Assembly: GCA_021736445.1 (NCBI GenBank)
Contig: JAIPGA010000005.1
Coordinates: 1-56,217, forward strand
Length of the DNA: 56,217 bases
DNA from: Synergistales bacterium
GTDB taxonomy: Bacteria > Synergistota > Synergistia > Synergistales > Aminiphilaceae
Reading direction: 5' to 3'
The first letter of the stretch is position 1. Every line of letters starts with the position of its first letter. Positions 26,390-34,327 of this stretch are shown here, piece by piece. The translations under genes were made by a program, and so were the position numbers. Below the pieces are notes generated by a model. The model saw nothing but the letters and a program-made list of their open reading frames with translations, was not told the origin of the DNA and searched no databases.

Positions 26390-27288
26390 TAGTCTCCCCT
26401 TCTCAGATGCGGGTCAGAGATGTCACGGATTCCGTCCCCCAGAAGGTTGAAACCGAAGACAGTCACGAGGATGGCAAGCCCCGGGAAGGTGGGCACCCAC
26501 CACTGGTTCACGAGGAAATCCCGCCCGGTACTCACCATGAGGCCCCACTCCGGCGTCGGCGCCTGGGCTCCCAGACCGATGAAACTCATCCCGGCGGCGA
26601 TGCGGATGACGTTGCCCATGTCCAGCGTCGCCCGGACGATGGTCGTGGACGAACAGAGCGGCAGGATGTAGGAGAAGAGGATCTTCCACTTGGGCGTCCC
26701 CACGGAACGTTCGGCCTCGATGAAGGTGCGCTCCTTGATGCTCAGCGTTTCGCCGCGGGCGAGACGGGCGTAGGTGGGCCAGAGGGTCACCGCGATGGCG
26801 ATCATCGTGTTGACCAGACTGGGGCCGAGGGCCGCCCCGATGGCCATGGCCAGCACCAGGCGCGGGAAGGCCATGAAGGTATCGGCGAGCCGCATGATCA
26901 CCTCGTCGAGCCAGCCGCCGAAGTAGCCCGCCACAATCCCCAGCAGGACACCCAGCGGCAGATCGATGAGCAGGACGATGATCATGATCTTCAGCGCAAG
27001 GCTCGTTCCGTAGAGCACCCGGGTGAGGATGTCGCGCCCCAGTTCGTCGGTACCCATCCAGTGGGCTCCCGACGGGGCCTGCAACCTGTTGCCGAGACTC
27101 ATCTCGACGGGGTCGTAGGGAGCGATGAAGGGGGCGATCAGGGCCACCACAACCAGCCCCAGAACGATGGCGAGTCCCGCAATGGTCAGCTTGCTCTTCC
27201 TGACGGCGAAGAGGATCTCCCGTATCTGCGAGAATTCCGACGCATGCCGCTGTTTCCAGTTTGAGAATCCTTCTCGAATCGTACTCAT
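26389..27288 (-). CDS. Dipeptide ABC transporter permease (DppC/OppC-like)
   Basis: A 299-residue inner-membrane permease. The N-terminal cytosolic part leads into a first helix and the DppC-specific segment LQAPSGAHWMGTDELGRDILTR. Then come five more helices including the EAA-type loop ERTFIEAERSVGTPKWKI, which docks the ATPases. The start ATG 27288 has AGGGG six bases upstream; ATG 27294 is two codons earlier and lies directly against that site. It follows the DppB-like gene within a few bases and overlaps the ATPase gene by one base. Together with DppB it forms the translocation channel. Confidence 0.93.
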   Translation of the reverse strand: MSTIREGFSNWKQRHASEFSQIREILFAVRKSKLTIAGLAIVLGLVVVALIAPFIAPYDPVEMSLGNRLQAPSGAHWMGTDELGRDILTRVLYGTSLALKIMIIVLLIDLPLGVLLGIVAGYFGGWLDEVIMRLADTFMAFPRLVLAMAIGAALGPSLVNTMIAIAVTLWPTYARLARGETLSIKERTFIEAERSVGTPKWKILFSYILPLCSSTTIVRATLDMGNVIRIAAGMSFIGLGAQAPTPEWGLMVSTGRDFLVNQWWVPTFPGLAILVTVFGFNLLGDGIRDISDPHLRRGD

Positions 27289-27297
27289 GGGCATCCC

Positions 27298-28308
27298 CTA
27301 ATATCTCACTCTCGGGTCCAGGAAGCCGTACAGCAGATCCACGATGAGATTACTTGTGGCGTAGCAGACGGCGATCAGCGTTACCGAACCGACAACGGCG
27401 TTGAGGTCCAGGGCGAGGAAGGCGTTCACCGAGTACCGGCCCAGGCCGGGATAGCCAAAGACCGTCTCCGTCAGCACCGAGCCCTCCAGCATGAACCCCA
27501 CGGAGATTCCGATCATGGTGATCACCGTGATCGAGGCGTTCTTGAAGGCATGGCGGAGGATCACCGTCCGTTCCGGCAGCCCCTTGACGCGGGCCGTGCG
27601 GACATACTCCTCGTTGAGGATCTCCAGCATGGAGGAACGGGTCACCCGCCCGATGTAGGCCGTCTGGATCCATCCCAGCACCAGCGCAGGCCCCAGAAGA
27701 TGATAGAGGGCGTTCCAGAATTTCCCGAACTGTCCGGCAATCAGGCTGTCGATGGTGTACATACCGGTGACGGTAGGTGGGGGCGCCATGGTGATATCCA
27801 GCCTCCCCCCCGCCGGGAGCAGCTGGAGATGATAGAAAAAGACCAGAATGATCAGAAGCCCCAGCCAGAACGCGGGCATGGAGATCCCCACCAGGGAGAA
27901 GATTCGGCTCAACGTGTCGGGCCACCTGTTCCGTTTCACCGCTGCGATGATCCCCAGGGTGATCCCGAGGAGTATGGCAATGATCATGGCGAAGGCGACC
28001 AGCTCAAAGGTGGCGGGGAAATATTTCTTCAGGTCCGTGGTAACCGGATTGTTCGTGCGCAGCGCCACCCCCAGATCGAGGGTCGCCACCCCCTTGAGCG
28101 TCTGAAAGTACTGCTGGTGCAGGGGGAGATGCAACCCCAGCATACGCTCTGTCTTCTCCACCAGCTCCTGCGGGGCGTTCTCGCCGAGGATGGCCCCCAC
28201 CGGATCCGCCGGAACGATGTGGGAGATGATGAAGGTGACCGTCACCACCCCGAAGATAACAACAAAAAAGAGTGCCAATCTTTTCAGTACAAACCGACCA
28301 AAACTCAT
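27298..28308 (-). CDS. Dipeptide ABC transporter permease (DppB/OppB-like)
   Basis: The 336-residue permease has six helices and the DppB-type features: an N-terminal helix, then IVPADPVGAILGENA and the long extracytosolic segment, and the EEYVRTARVKGLPERTVI docking loop. The C-terminal LLYGFLDPRVRY is a classical DppB ending. GAGG lies eight bases before the ATG. A 141-base gap with a strong hairpin separates it from the binding-protein gene upstream, while DppC follows almost directly. Confidence 0.93.
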   Translation of the reverse strand: MSFGRFVLKRLALFFVVIFGVVTVTFIISHIVPADPVGAILGENAPQELVEKTERMLGLHLPLHQQYFQTLKGVATLDLGVALRTNNPVTTDLKKYFPATFELVAFAMIIAILLGITLGIIAAVKRNRWPDTLSRIFSLVGISMPAFWLGLLIILVFFYHLQLLPAGGRLDITMAPPPTVTGMYTIDSLIAGQFGKFWNALYHLLGPALVLGWIQTAYIGRVTRSSMLEILNEEYVRTARVKGLPERTVILRHAFKNASITVITMIGISVGFMLEGSVLTETVFGYPGLGRYSVNAFLALDLNAVVGSVTLIAVCYATSNLIVDLLYGFLDPRVRY

Positions 28309-28395
28309 TCGTCATTCCTCGCACGTATCAGGATTCTCGGAATGCGGCTTACCCGGGGAAAGCACAACCGGACATCACCCCAGCCCCACTGTATT

Positions 28396-28424
28396 CCCGG
28401 TGGCGGATCACCTCCGCCACCGGG
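28396..28424. repeat. Strong intercistronic hairpin downstream of the peptide-binding protein
   Basis: CCCGGTGGCGG and CCGCCACCGGG form a perfect 11-bp GC-rich stem with a 7-base loop, 26 bases past the stop of the binding-protein gene and 88 bases before dppB. There is no T-run on the minus strand. It probably protects the 3' end of the binding-protein message or attenuates read-through into the permease genes. Confidence 0.6.
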
Positions 28425-28449
28425 CTCTTCACTCCCGTGCAGGCCGTGT

Positions 28450-30009
28450 CTACTTGTCGAGCTCCACGATCTGCAGCGGCGTCTCGGTCAACGGATTGAG
28501 ATGGAAGTTCTTCACGGCATCGCTGAGACCGATCTGCCCCGAGAACTGATAGAGGATCTCAAAGACGCCCTCGTCCAGCCACTTCTTCTGGATCTCTTCG
28601 TAGAGGGCCGCGCGCTTCTCGGTATCCTGGATAAACTGCGCGTCCTCGACCATCTGCGTCAGTTCGGGATTGGCGTAGCCGTTCCGCCAGGCAAGCTGTT
28701 TGATCTTCGCATCGTCACCGGTGGTCCGGCAGTGGGCGAAGGGCTTGGCCATGGCGTCGGGGTCGCCGTAGTCGGCACCCCAGCGGGCGATGACCACTTC
28801 AAGACCCTGCTTCCGATACTTGCCGAGCAGTGTGGTGTAGGCCATGGTCTGCAGGTTGGTCTTGATCCCTACGGCGTCGAGGTTCGCCTTGGCCACGGTG
28901 CCGGCGGTGGCGAGGAATTCCGGTACCGTCAGGTCGATCTCGATCCCGTCGGGATAGCCGGCCTCCGCAAGGAGTTCCCTGGCCCGCTCGGGATTGTGGG
29001 GGAAGGGATCACCGGCGTAGTGAGCGAACATCCCCTTGGGGATAAAGGAGTGCAGCTCACTCACGCCGCCGCCGATCGCCTGTACCATGCCTGCGGTGTC
29101 GATGGCGGACTTGACGGCCTGCCGCACCTTCACGTTGTCCAAAGGCTCCTTGGTGGCGTTCATGGCGAGATAGATCTGTTTGAACATGGGCGTGACGGTC
29201 GTGCGGAGGCCTTCGGCCTGCTCAACCTCGGGGATCTGATCGTACTCGAGGTTCCAGGCGATGTCGATCTTGCCGCGTTTCAGCTGCAGCAGCTGGCTTG
29301 AGGATTCGGGGATATCCACCATCACGATGCGGTCGATCTTGGGCTGCTCGCCCCAGTAGTGGGGGTTCGCCTTCAGGACGATCCGCTCGTTCCTCGACCA
29401 GCTGTCCAGCACGTAGGGACCGCTTCCGGCGGAGGTCCTGTCCAGATAGGCACTGCCAAAGTCGCCGTCTTCTTCGTGTTCCTGCCAGGCGGACATCTCC
29501 ACAACGCCGGAGACGTAGGTCATGCAGGACATGACCAGCTGCGGCGAGTAGGGCTCGTCCATCTCCACCTTGATCGTGTTGCCTTCGGCGCTGATGTCGT
29601 CCTCTCCAACACCGAACTGGGTGAGGATCCAGGAGGGACTGGCACCCATGGCGACGACCCGCTTCAGGGAATAGACAACATCCTCCGCCTCCAGGGGATG
29701 GCCGTTGGAGAACTTGACCCCTTCACGGAGCTGGAACTTCAGGGTCTTCCCGTCCACATTCCAGTCCGTCGCCAGGCAGGGTTCGATCTCGCTGGCGGAA
29801 CCGGGTTTGAACTTCACCAGACTGTCATAGATGTTGTTGAGCATCCAGTGCCCTTCAACCTCGTAGCATGCCGCCGGATCGAGCGTCACGATGGTTCCGG
29901 TGTTCATCCCGATCACCAGCGTCTTCTCCGCGGAAGCGACACCGGCGGCCGCCATGACCACCATCACACTGAACAGACTCAGCACCAATAACCGTTTCCA
30001 ACGCTGCAT
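28450..30009 (-). CDS. Peptide ABC transporter substrate-binding protein (family 5)
   Basis: This 519-residue periplasmic protein binds peptides for the transporter. A signal peptide ends ASA before EKTLVIG. The mature protein shows the family-5 layout: TLDPAACYEVEGHWMLNNIYDSLV at the front, FQLREGVKFSNGHPLEAEDVVYSL, and the TSAGSGPYVLDSW region. The lack of a lipobox fits a diderm. GGGAGG lies about eight bases before the chosen ATG; the frame extends 71 codons further but without signals. It sits between the epimerase gene (upstream, 157-base gap containing a TACCCG/CGGGTA inverted repeat) and the permeases. Confidence 0.93.
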   Translation of the reverse strand: MQRWKRLLVLSLFSVMVVMAAAGVASAEKTLVIGMNTGTIVTLDPAACYEVEGHWMLNNIYDSLVKFKPGSASEIEPCLATDWNVDGKTLKFQLREGVKFSNGHPLEAEDVVYSLKRVVAMGASPSWILTQFGVGEDDISAEGNTIKVEMDEPYSPQLVMSCMTYVSGVVEMSAWQEHEEDGDFGSAYLDRTSAGSGPYVLDSWSRNERIVLKANPHYWGEQPKIDRIVMVDIPESSSQLLQLKRGKIDIAWNLEYDQIPEVEQAEGLRTTVTPMFKQIYLAMNATKEPLDNVKVRQAVKSAIDTAGMVQAIGGGVSELHSFIPKGMFAHYAGDPFPHNPERARELLAEAGYPDGIEIDLTVPEFLATAGTVAKANLDAVGIKTNLQTMAYTTLLGKYRKQGLEVVIARWGADYGDPDAMAKPFAHCRTTGDDAKIKQLAWRNGYANPELTQMVEDAQFIQDTEKRAALYEEIQKKWLDEGVFEILYQFSGQIGLSDAVKNFHLNPLTETPLQIVELDK

Positions 30010-30166
30010 CCTACCAACCTCCCTTAGGTATGTGTTGGATGTGTTCCGGACGCGCGGAACCGCTCCGCCGCCCCATGGCAACCCCACCACTCCCGGCCGG
30101 TACGCATTTCCGCCGATAGGTTGCTTTTGCACGGCACCTGCGTACCCGACACGGGTAGCGATGGAA

Positions 30167-31276
30167 TCACTCGACACTGACGCAGGGACACTGCGCCAGA
30201 AACTCGCGTTCGTAATCGGCACCGTGGCCGGGCGTGTCCGGCAGCGTGATCGTGCCGCCCTCGTAGACCGCCCCGTCTGTCACCGGATCGACATTCATGT
30301 TGCGGTGGCCGTCGAGATCGGCAAAGCGGATGTTGGGCCTGGCCGACATCAGATGGGCCGCCGCCGTCAGAGGAAGCCGGGATTCGGTCATACAGCCCAC
30401 CATGCAGGTCATGCCGCAGGCCTCGGCGATGGCGTTCACCTGCAGGGCATGGTGGATACCGCCCGTTTTGGCCAGTTTGATATTGAGGTAGTCGCAGCAG
30501 CCCCGGGATGCCAGCTTGAAGGCGTCATGATGGCCGAAGACCGCCTCGTCGGCCATGACCGGTATGGATGTCCGCTCCCGGAGCCGCCGCAGCCCTTCGA
30601 AATCCCAATGGGCCAGCGGCTGCTCGCAGTACTGGATCCTCAGCGGCTCCATGGCCTGCAAAATACGGACGGCCGTCTTGAAGTCCCACCCCTGGTTGGC
30701 ATCCAGACGGATCGCCACATCAGGACCGACAGCCTCCCGCACCTGTTCAACCCGGTAGAGGTCCTCGTCCAGGGTGCGTCCGAGCTTCACTTTGATAGCG
30801 TCAAAGCCTTCTTTTTTGTATTCCAGCGCCTTCGCCGCCATCTCCTCCGGGGGGGCGAGGCTCACGGTGTTGTCGGTCACCACGGTACGCTTCGGCCCAC
30901 CGAGCAGGGCATAGAGCGGCATGCCGGCGATCTTCCCCAGCAAGTCGTAGAGAGCGATATCGAAGGCGCTTTTGAGTGCGCTGTTCCCGTGAAGCGCCCT
31001 ATCGAGGGTGCGGACCGCGCCCTCGATATCCCAGGCGGCACGGCCCAGCAGTCGCGGGGCGATCTCCTCGCCCACAGCCACCGCGCCGCACTGGGTCTCC
31101 CCCGTCACCGGGGGATTGGGGCGCGCCTCGCCCGTCCCGTACAGGCCGTCTTCGGCGTAGATACGGGCAATGATGTTGTGGGCACAGCTGATCTCGGCCA
31201 GTGAGGTCCGGAAGGGTTCCAAAAGCCCGAAATCAGCCTTGTACAGTTCGATCCCGGTGATCCGATTCTGCTTCAT
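30167..31276 (-). CDS. Dipeptide epimerase (enolase superfamily, MLE subgroup)
   Basis: A 369-residue enzyme with the enolase-superfamily fold. The acid-base lysines are Lys162/Lys164 (AIKVKLG) and Lys267 (NIKLAKTGG). The metal ligands are Asp192 (RLDANQGW), Glu218 (CEQPL) and Asp243 (MADEAVFG). The Asp320-x-Asp322 motif (ADLDGH) binds the substrate amino group and marks dipeptide epimerases such as L-Ala-D/L-Glu epimerase. The start at 31276 is preferred because GGGAGAGG lies six bases upstream but touches the ATG at 31282. Within a peptide importer operon it probably converts L/D-dipeptides, for example from cell-wall turnover; the exact dipeptide is not predictable by eye. Confidence 0.88.
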   Translation of the reverse strand: MKQNRITGIELYKADFGLLEPFRTSLAEISCAHNIIARIYAEDGLYGTGEARPNPPVTGETQCGAVAVGEEIAPRLLGRAAWDIEGAVRTLDRALHGNSALKSAFDIALYDLLGKIAGMPLYALLGGPKRTVVTDNTVSLAPPEEMAAKALEYKKEGFDAIKVKLGRTLDEDLYRVEQVREAVGPDVAIRLDANQGWDFKTAVRILQAMEPLRIQYCEQPLAHWDFEGLRRLRERTSIPVMADEAVFGHHDAFKLASRGCCDYLNIKLAKTGGIHHALQVNAIAEACGMTCMVGCMTESRLPLTAAAHLMSARPNIRFADLDGHRNMNVDPVTDGAVYEGGTITLPDTPGHGADYEREFLAQCPCVSVE

Positions 31277-31321
31277 CTGCATCCTCTCCCGACATAGGCA
31301 AGCACACTATAAACAAGCCGC

Positions 31322-32272
31322 TCAGTGGAGGTGACAGGCCACGCAGTGGCCGTCGCCCAGGTCTTTCAGCTCGGGACGTTCCGTTTCACAGATAGAACCG
31401 ATTTTTTTGAAACAACGGGTATGGAAGGGGCACCCCTTCGGGGGATCGATGGGGCTGGGGATCTCGCCCTGGAGAATGATCTTGCCGCCACGTTTGTCGG
31501 GATCCAGCTTCGGCGTCACCGACATGAGCGCTTCGGTATAGGGGTGGAGGGGGTGCCGGAAGATCGCTTCGGTCCTGCCGATCTCCATGATCCGGCCGAG
31601 GTAGAGGATGGCGAGCTTTTCGGTGAAGAGTCTGACCACAGAGAGGTCGTGGGTGATGAAGAGATAGGTGAGATCCAGCTCGTCCCGGAGACGCTTCAGC
31701 AGTTTCAGCACCTCTGCCTGCACCGAGACGTCCAGCGATGACGTGGGCTCGTCGAGCACCACCAGTTCCGGATCCAGGATCAGGGCCCTGGCGATGGCCA
31801 CTCGCTGCCGCTGCCCTCCGGAAAGCTCGTGGGGATAGCGATAGAGGTGCTGTTCGTTCATCCCCACCAGGGAGAGAAAATCCCCGACCCGTTCGATCAT
31901 CTCCTGCTCGTTGGCGACCAGGCCGTGGGTGCGGAGCCCCTGACCGACGATATCCTTGATCTTCTTTCTCGGATGGAGCGACGCGTAGGGATCCTGGAAG
32001 ACGATCTGCAGCTTGCGCCGCAGCCGTTTTTCGTGTCCGAGATCGAGGCCGGTGATGTCCTGTCCGTCATAGGATATCGTGCCGGATGACGCATCGAGCA
32101 GCTTCAGGATCACCCGACCCAGGGTGGTCTTGCCCGAACCCGATTCCCCGGCGATGCCGAAGATGTCGCCCCGGTTGACATTCATGGTGACCGCGTCAAC
32201 GGCCTTGACGGTTCTGTGTGCATCAAGCGGAAAGTGTTTCGACAGCCTTTCGAGTTCCAGCAACGTACCCAC
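31322..32272 (-). CDS. Dipeptide/oligopeptide ABC transporter ATPase (DppF/OppF-like)
   Basis: This 316-residue ATPase has Walker A GESGSGKTT, the QDPYASLHPR segment specific for peptide importers, signature LSGGQRQRVAIARAL and Walker B VVLDEPTSSLDV, followed by the Cys-containing C-terminal motif (GCPFHTRCFKKIGSIC). It is the first gene of the operon, while its partner DppD-like ATPase is the last; usually the two ATPase genes are adjacent. The start is GTG 32272 with AAGGGTGG upstream. A convincing promoter lies at 32413-32441. Confidence 0.93.
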   Translation of the reverse strand: MGTLLELERLSKHFPLDAHRTVKAVDAVTMNVNRGDIFGIAGESGSGKTTLGRVILKLLDASSGTISYDGQDITGLDLGHEKRLRRKLQIVFQDPYASLHPRKKIKDIVGQGLRTHGLVANEQEMIERVGDFLSLVGMNEQHLYRYPHELSGGQRQRVAIARALILDPELVVLDEPTSSLDVSVQAEVLKLLKRLRDELDLTYLFITHDLSVVRLFTEKLAILYLGRIMEIGRTEAIFRHPLHPYTEALMSVTPKLDPDKRGGKIILQGEIPSPIDPPKGCPFHTRCFKKIGSICETERPELKDLGDGHCVACHLH

Positions 32273-32605
32273 GAGTCAATCCACCCTTATCATTCGCTTT
32301 TTCAGGCCTCGTCGGCGGAACCGCTGTCCGGGGGCCTCCACCCACCTTCCAGCGGTATGCCGCACTGCCGGCACAGGAGTTGGCGCTCCCTCTCAACAAA
32401 GAGTTTAAATCAACTGTACCTACTTTGCGGTTCATCGTCAAGTGATCAAATCCTCTCCTCCCTTACACCACACCTACCTCTTTTCCGGAATGAAGGATAC
32501 AGCCACACTGCGCCAAGGGGATGCCGGTTTTGTAAACCAAAACATAACAGACGTTTACGCAATGCCGGGACACCCAGACGGGGCAGCACGTTTCGGAAGG
32601 TTTTC
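32273..32605. other. Upstream region of the peptide-transport operon, no gene
   Basis: This 333-base spacer holds the operon promoter (32413-32441) and about 130 bases of untranslated leader. Upstream of the promoter are two AT-rich inverted repeats: GTTTTG/CAAAAC (32527-32543), and GTAAAC (32532-32537) paired with GTTTAC about 15 bases later. They may be regulator sites. A 72-codon frame over the leader (32223-32441, minus) runs into the ATPase gene and has no ribosome site; I do not call it. Confidence 0.5.
32413..32441 (-). promoter_or_regulatory. Sigma-70-type promoter of the peptide-transport operon
   Basis: On the minus strand TTGACG (32441-32436) and TACAGT (32418-32413) are separated by exactly 17 bases. 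It would start transcription near 32406, about 134 bases before the GTG of the first ATPase gene. Confidence 0.7.
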
Positions 32606-33592
32606 TCAGAAGGGACGCAGAAACCAGATCACCAGCACCACCAGAGGCAGGAGGGCGACCAGGGCAACAAGCCAGAAGTGCTGCTCAATCCTGGCGATCA
32701 GGCTCTCCTCCGGAGCCGAAGTGGTGTCCGGGCGAACCTTGAGATTCGTCTCCGCCTCCGCATAGGCGTCTCGTTCCCCCGGAAGCTGCAGTGCAAGATG
32801 ATACCCCTCTTCCCCGCTCTCAACGGAGACCACCGTGGCCGTGAGCTTCCCGTCGAAATCGGGATCCTTTCCGGCCAAGGTCTGGAAGAGCGGGCTGGTT
32901 TCCGGAAGGGTGACGACAATGCCGTCGCCCTTCCGGAGCGTGTTGAGCATCCTGCCGTTCAACGGGTCCATCACGAGATGGCACTCCTCCCCCTGCTTTC
33001 CTTCCTGCTCCCCGGAAACAGGGGGGCCGGCGGGTTCCTCCCTGTTCTGCGCGATGATCGCTTCGAACCGGCGGAAATCCAGCCGTTCCAGTCGGAACTG
33101 GACGGTGGCGTGGAGCTCCGGAAACTGGCTCCGGACAATGCCGCCGATCTCCTTTTCCAGTGTCCGTTGCGCCTCCTGTTCGTCGGCCAGGACGAGGCGG
33201 TCCACCCGCCAGGGCGTCACCCTGTTCCGCCAGATGGGTTCCATGGTCTCTTCGATATAGCTCGCCTTGCTGTCCTGTTCTTTTCCTTCGCCTTCCCCGC
33301 CTTCACCCCGATCCCCGCCGCTCTCCGCGGCGGATGCGCCCTGCTCCGCCAGGAGTGTTTCAAGGGCCGCCACAAAGGACTCGGGACCGACGAAGGCCCC
33401 GGAGGGATCGGCAATCCCGGCGGGATGCTCCTCGAAGCCTGCAAGGACAACCTGCCGCAAATACAGAACCTGTTTCCCTTCGCTGATGTAGGCAAAGAGA
33501 TAGATGAAATTGTTCCTGTCCTTGCGGCCCCGCAGGACGACACTGCCGTAGACGATATTGCTGGGCCGTGCTCTCTCATTCTCCCCGGACAT
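32606..33592 (-). CDS. Tail-anchored protein of unknown function
   Basis: I do not recognise this 328-residue protein. It has no signal peptide. The N-terminal 85 residues look like a compact mixed domain (NIVYGSVVLRGRKD...). A linker rich in Gly/Glu/Asp (about residues 85-110) follows, then a second soluble domain (about 115-285). The last 23 residues are one hydrophobic helix ending WFLRPF, so the bulk should face the cytosol while anchored by its tail. ATG 33592 is used; GTG 33598, two codons earlier, has better spacing to GGAGG. A terminator for the preceding gene at 33672-33703 limits the 5' end. No neighbour suggests a function. Confidence 0.7.
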   Translation of the reverse strand: MSGENERARPSNIVYGSVVLRGRKDRNNFIYLFAYISEGKQVLYLRQVVLAGFEEHPAGIADPSGAFVGPESFVAALETLLAEQGASAAESGGDRGEGGEGEGKEQDSKASYIEETMEPIWRNRVTPWRVDRLVLADEQEAQRTLEKEIGGIVRSQFPELHATVQFRLERLDFRRFEAIIAQNREEPAGPPVSGEQEGKQGEECHLVMDPLNGRMLNTLRKGDGIVVTLPETSPLFQTLAGKDPDFDGKLTATVVSVESGEEGYHLALQLPGERDAYAEAETNLKVRPDTTSAPEESLIARIEQHFWLVALVALLPLVVLVIWFLRPF

Positions 33593-33671
33593 CTCCACAT
33601 TCCACCTCCCCGACAGTGGACAAACCGTCGTGTTCCCCCTTCCCGGGCTGCAAACCCTCCCGGAAGTGCCG

Positions 33672-33703
33672 AAAAAAAGAGACCCCGCTCTCTCGCGAGG
33701 TCC
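33672..33703 (-). terminator. Terminator of the NifX-like gene
   Basis: On the minus strand GACCTCGC and GCGGGGTC form an 8-bp stem (one G-U pair) with a 6-base loop, followed by TCTTTTTTTC. It lies 33 bases beyond the stop of the gene at 33736 and shows that the tail-anchored protein gene is a separate unit. Confidence 0.85.
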
Positions 33704-33735
33704 CGTCACTGCATGGTACCGGTACAGCCGATATC

Positions 33736-34152
33736 CTACCCCGGCTCCTCGCCGAACACGGGAACCTCCCCACAGGGCTCCCCCCTGGAACGCTGCGAAA
33801 GGAGCTCTTCAAGACGATCAAAGGAAGCCCGGAGCACCTCCAGGGCGTCATCGATAGACTCCGTCCGGACCACCACCGGCTGGTAGGTCGACACGGCAGC
33901 CATACGCCGGAAGTTGGGACTCACCTGCCGCGCCAGGAGCAGATCGGCGTCCTCCACCAGCGAGAGAACCGCCTGCATCTTATTCCCCGCTCCGTGATCC
34001 ATCTCCCGGACCGTATTCTCCCGCTGTCCACAGGGCTTCGGCGGAGCATCGCTGAAGATATCATACAGCAAGAACAACGGCGTGTCTCCAAGATGACAGT
34101 CGGCGATACACCGGCCATCCTCGGAACCAGCAACAACACGGAAACATCTCAT
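33736..34152 (-). CDS. NifX/NafY-family (dinitrogenase FeMo-cofactor-like) protein
   Basis: This 138-residue protein belongs to the small NifX/NifB-C-terminal domain family. It has DGRCIADCHLGDTPLFLLYDI near the start and HGAGNKMQAVLSLVEDADLLLARQVSPNF in the middle; the second stretch contains the usual cofactor-carrier region. Stand-alone members occur in many anaerobes without nitrogenase and are thought to carry or handle metal clusters. The last 45 residues are an extra helical tail (IDDALEVLRASFDRLEELL) not typical of the shortest members. AAGGAGGGG lies before the ATG. It is divergent from the poly-glutamate genes, and no nif genes are present in the window. Confidence 0.78.
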   Translation of the reverse strand: MRCFRVVAGSEDGRCIADCHLGDTPLFLLYDIFSDAPPKPCGQRENTVREMDHGAGNKMQAVLSLVEDADLLLARQVSPNFRRMAAVSTYQPVVVRTESIDDALEVLRASFDRLEELLSQRSRGEPCGEVPVFGEEPG

Positions 34153-34194
34153 GGAACCCCTCCTTGAACAGATCCTTCGGACTTGGCGGCCATC

Positions 34195-34215
34195 CTCTCC
34201 CTTTGGTAGGGAGAG
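34195..34215. promoter_or_regulatory. Inverted repeat between nifX-like and pgsB genes
   Basis: CTCTCCCT and AGGGAGAG form a perfect 8-bp inverted repeat with a 5-base spacer, midway between two divergent genes. No T-run follows on either strand, so an operator is more likely than a terminator. A -10-like TACAAT at 34291-34296 could serve the pgs genes. Confidence 0.4.
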
Positions 34216-34327
34216 ATAGGCTCCCAGGTATGTAGGATACCGTTACGGAGATTGGTTCTCAACACCTCGCTTCAAGAAAAGGGGGTAGAGTACAATAGGG
34301 AGAATGCTGTACAACTGGAGGGCATCC

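Noticed and set aside
32223-32441. A 72-codon minus-strand frame in the leader of the peptide-transport operon
   Set aside because: It begins inside the -35 element of the proposed promoter, lacks a ribosome site and runs into the ATPase gene in another frame.
33736-34152. A nitrogen-fixation locus
   Set aside because: Only one NifX-like domain is present; stand-alone members are widespread in non-fixing anaerobes.
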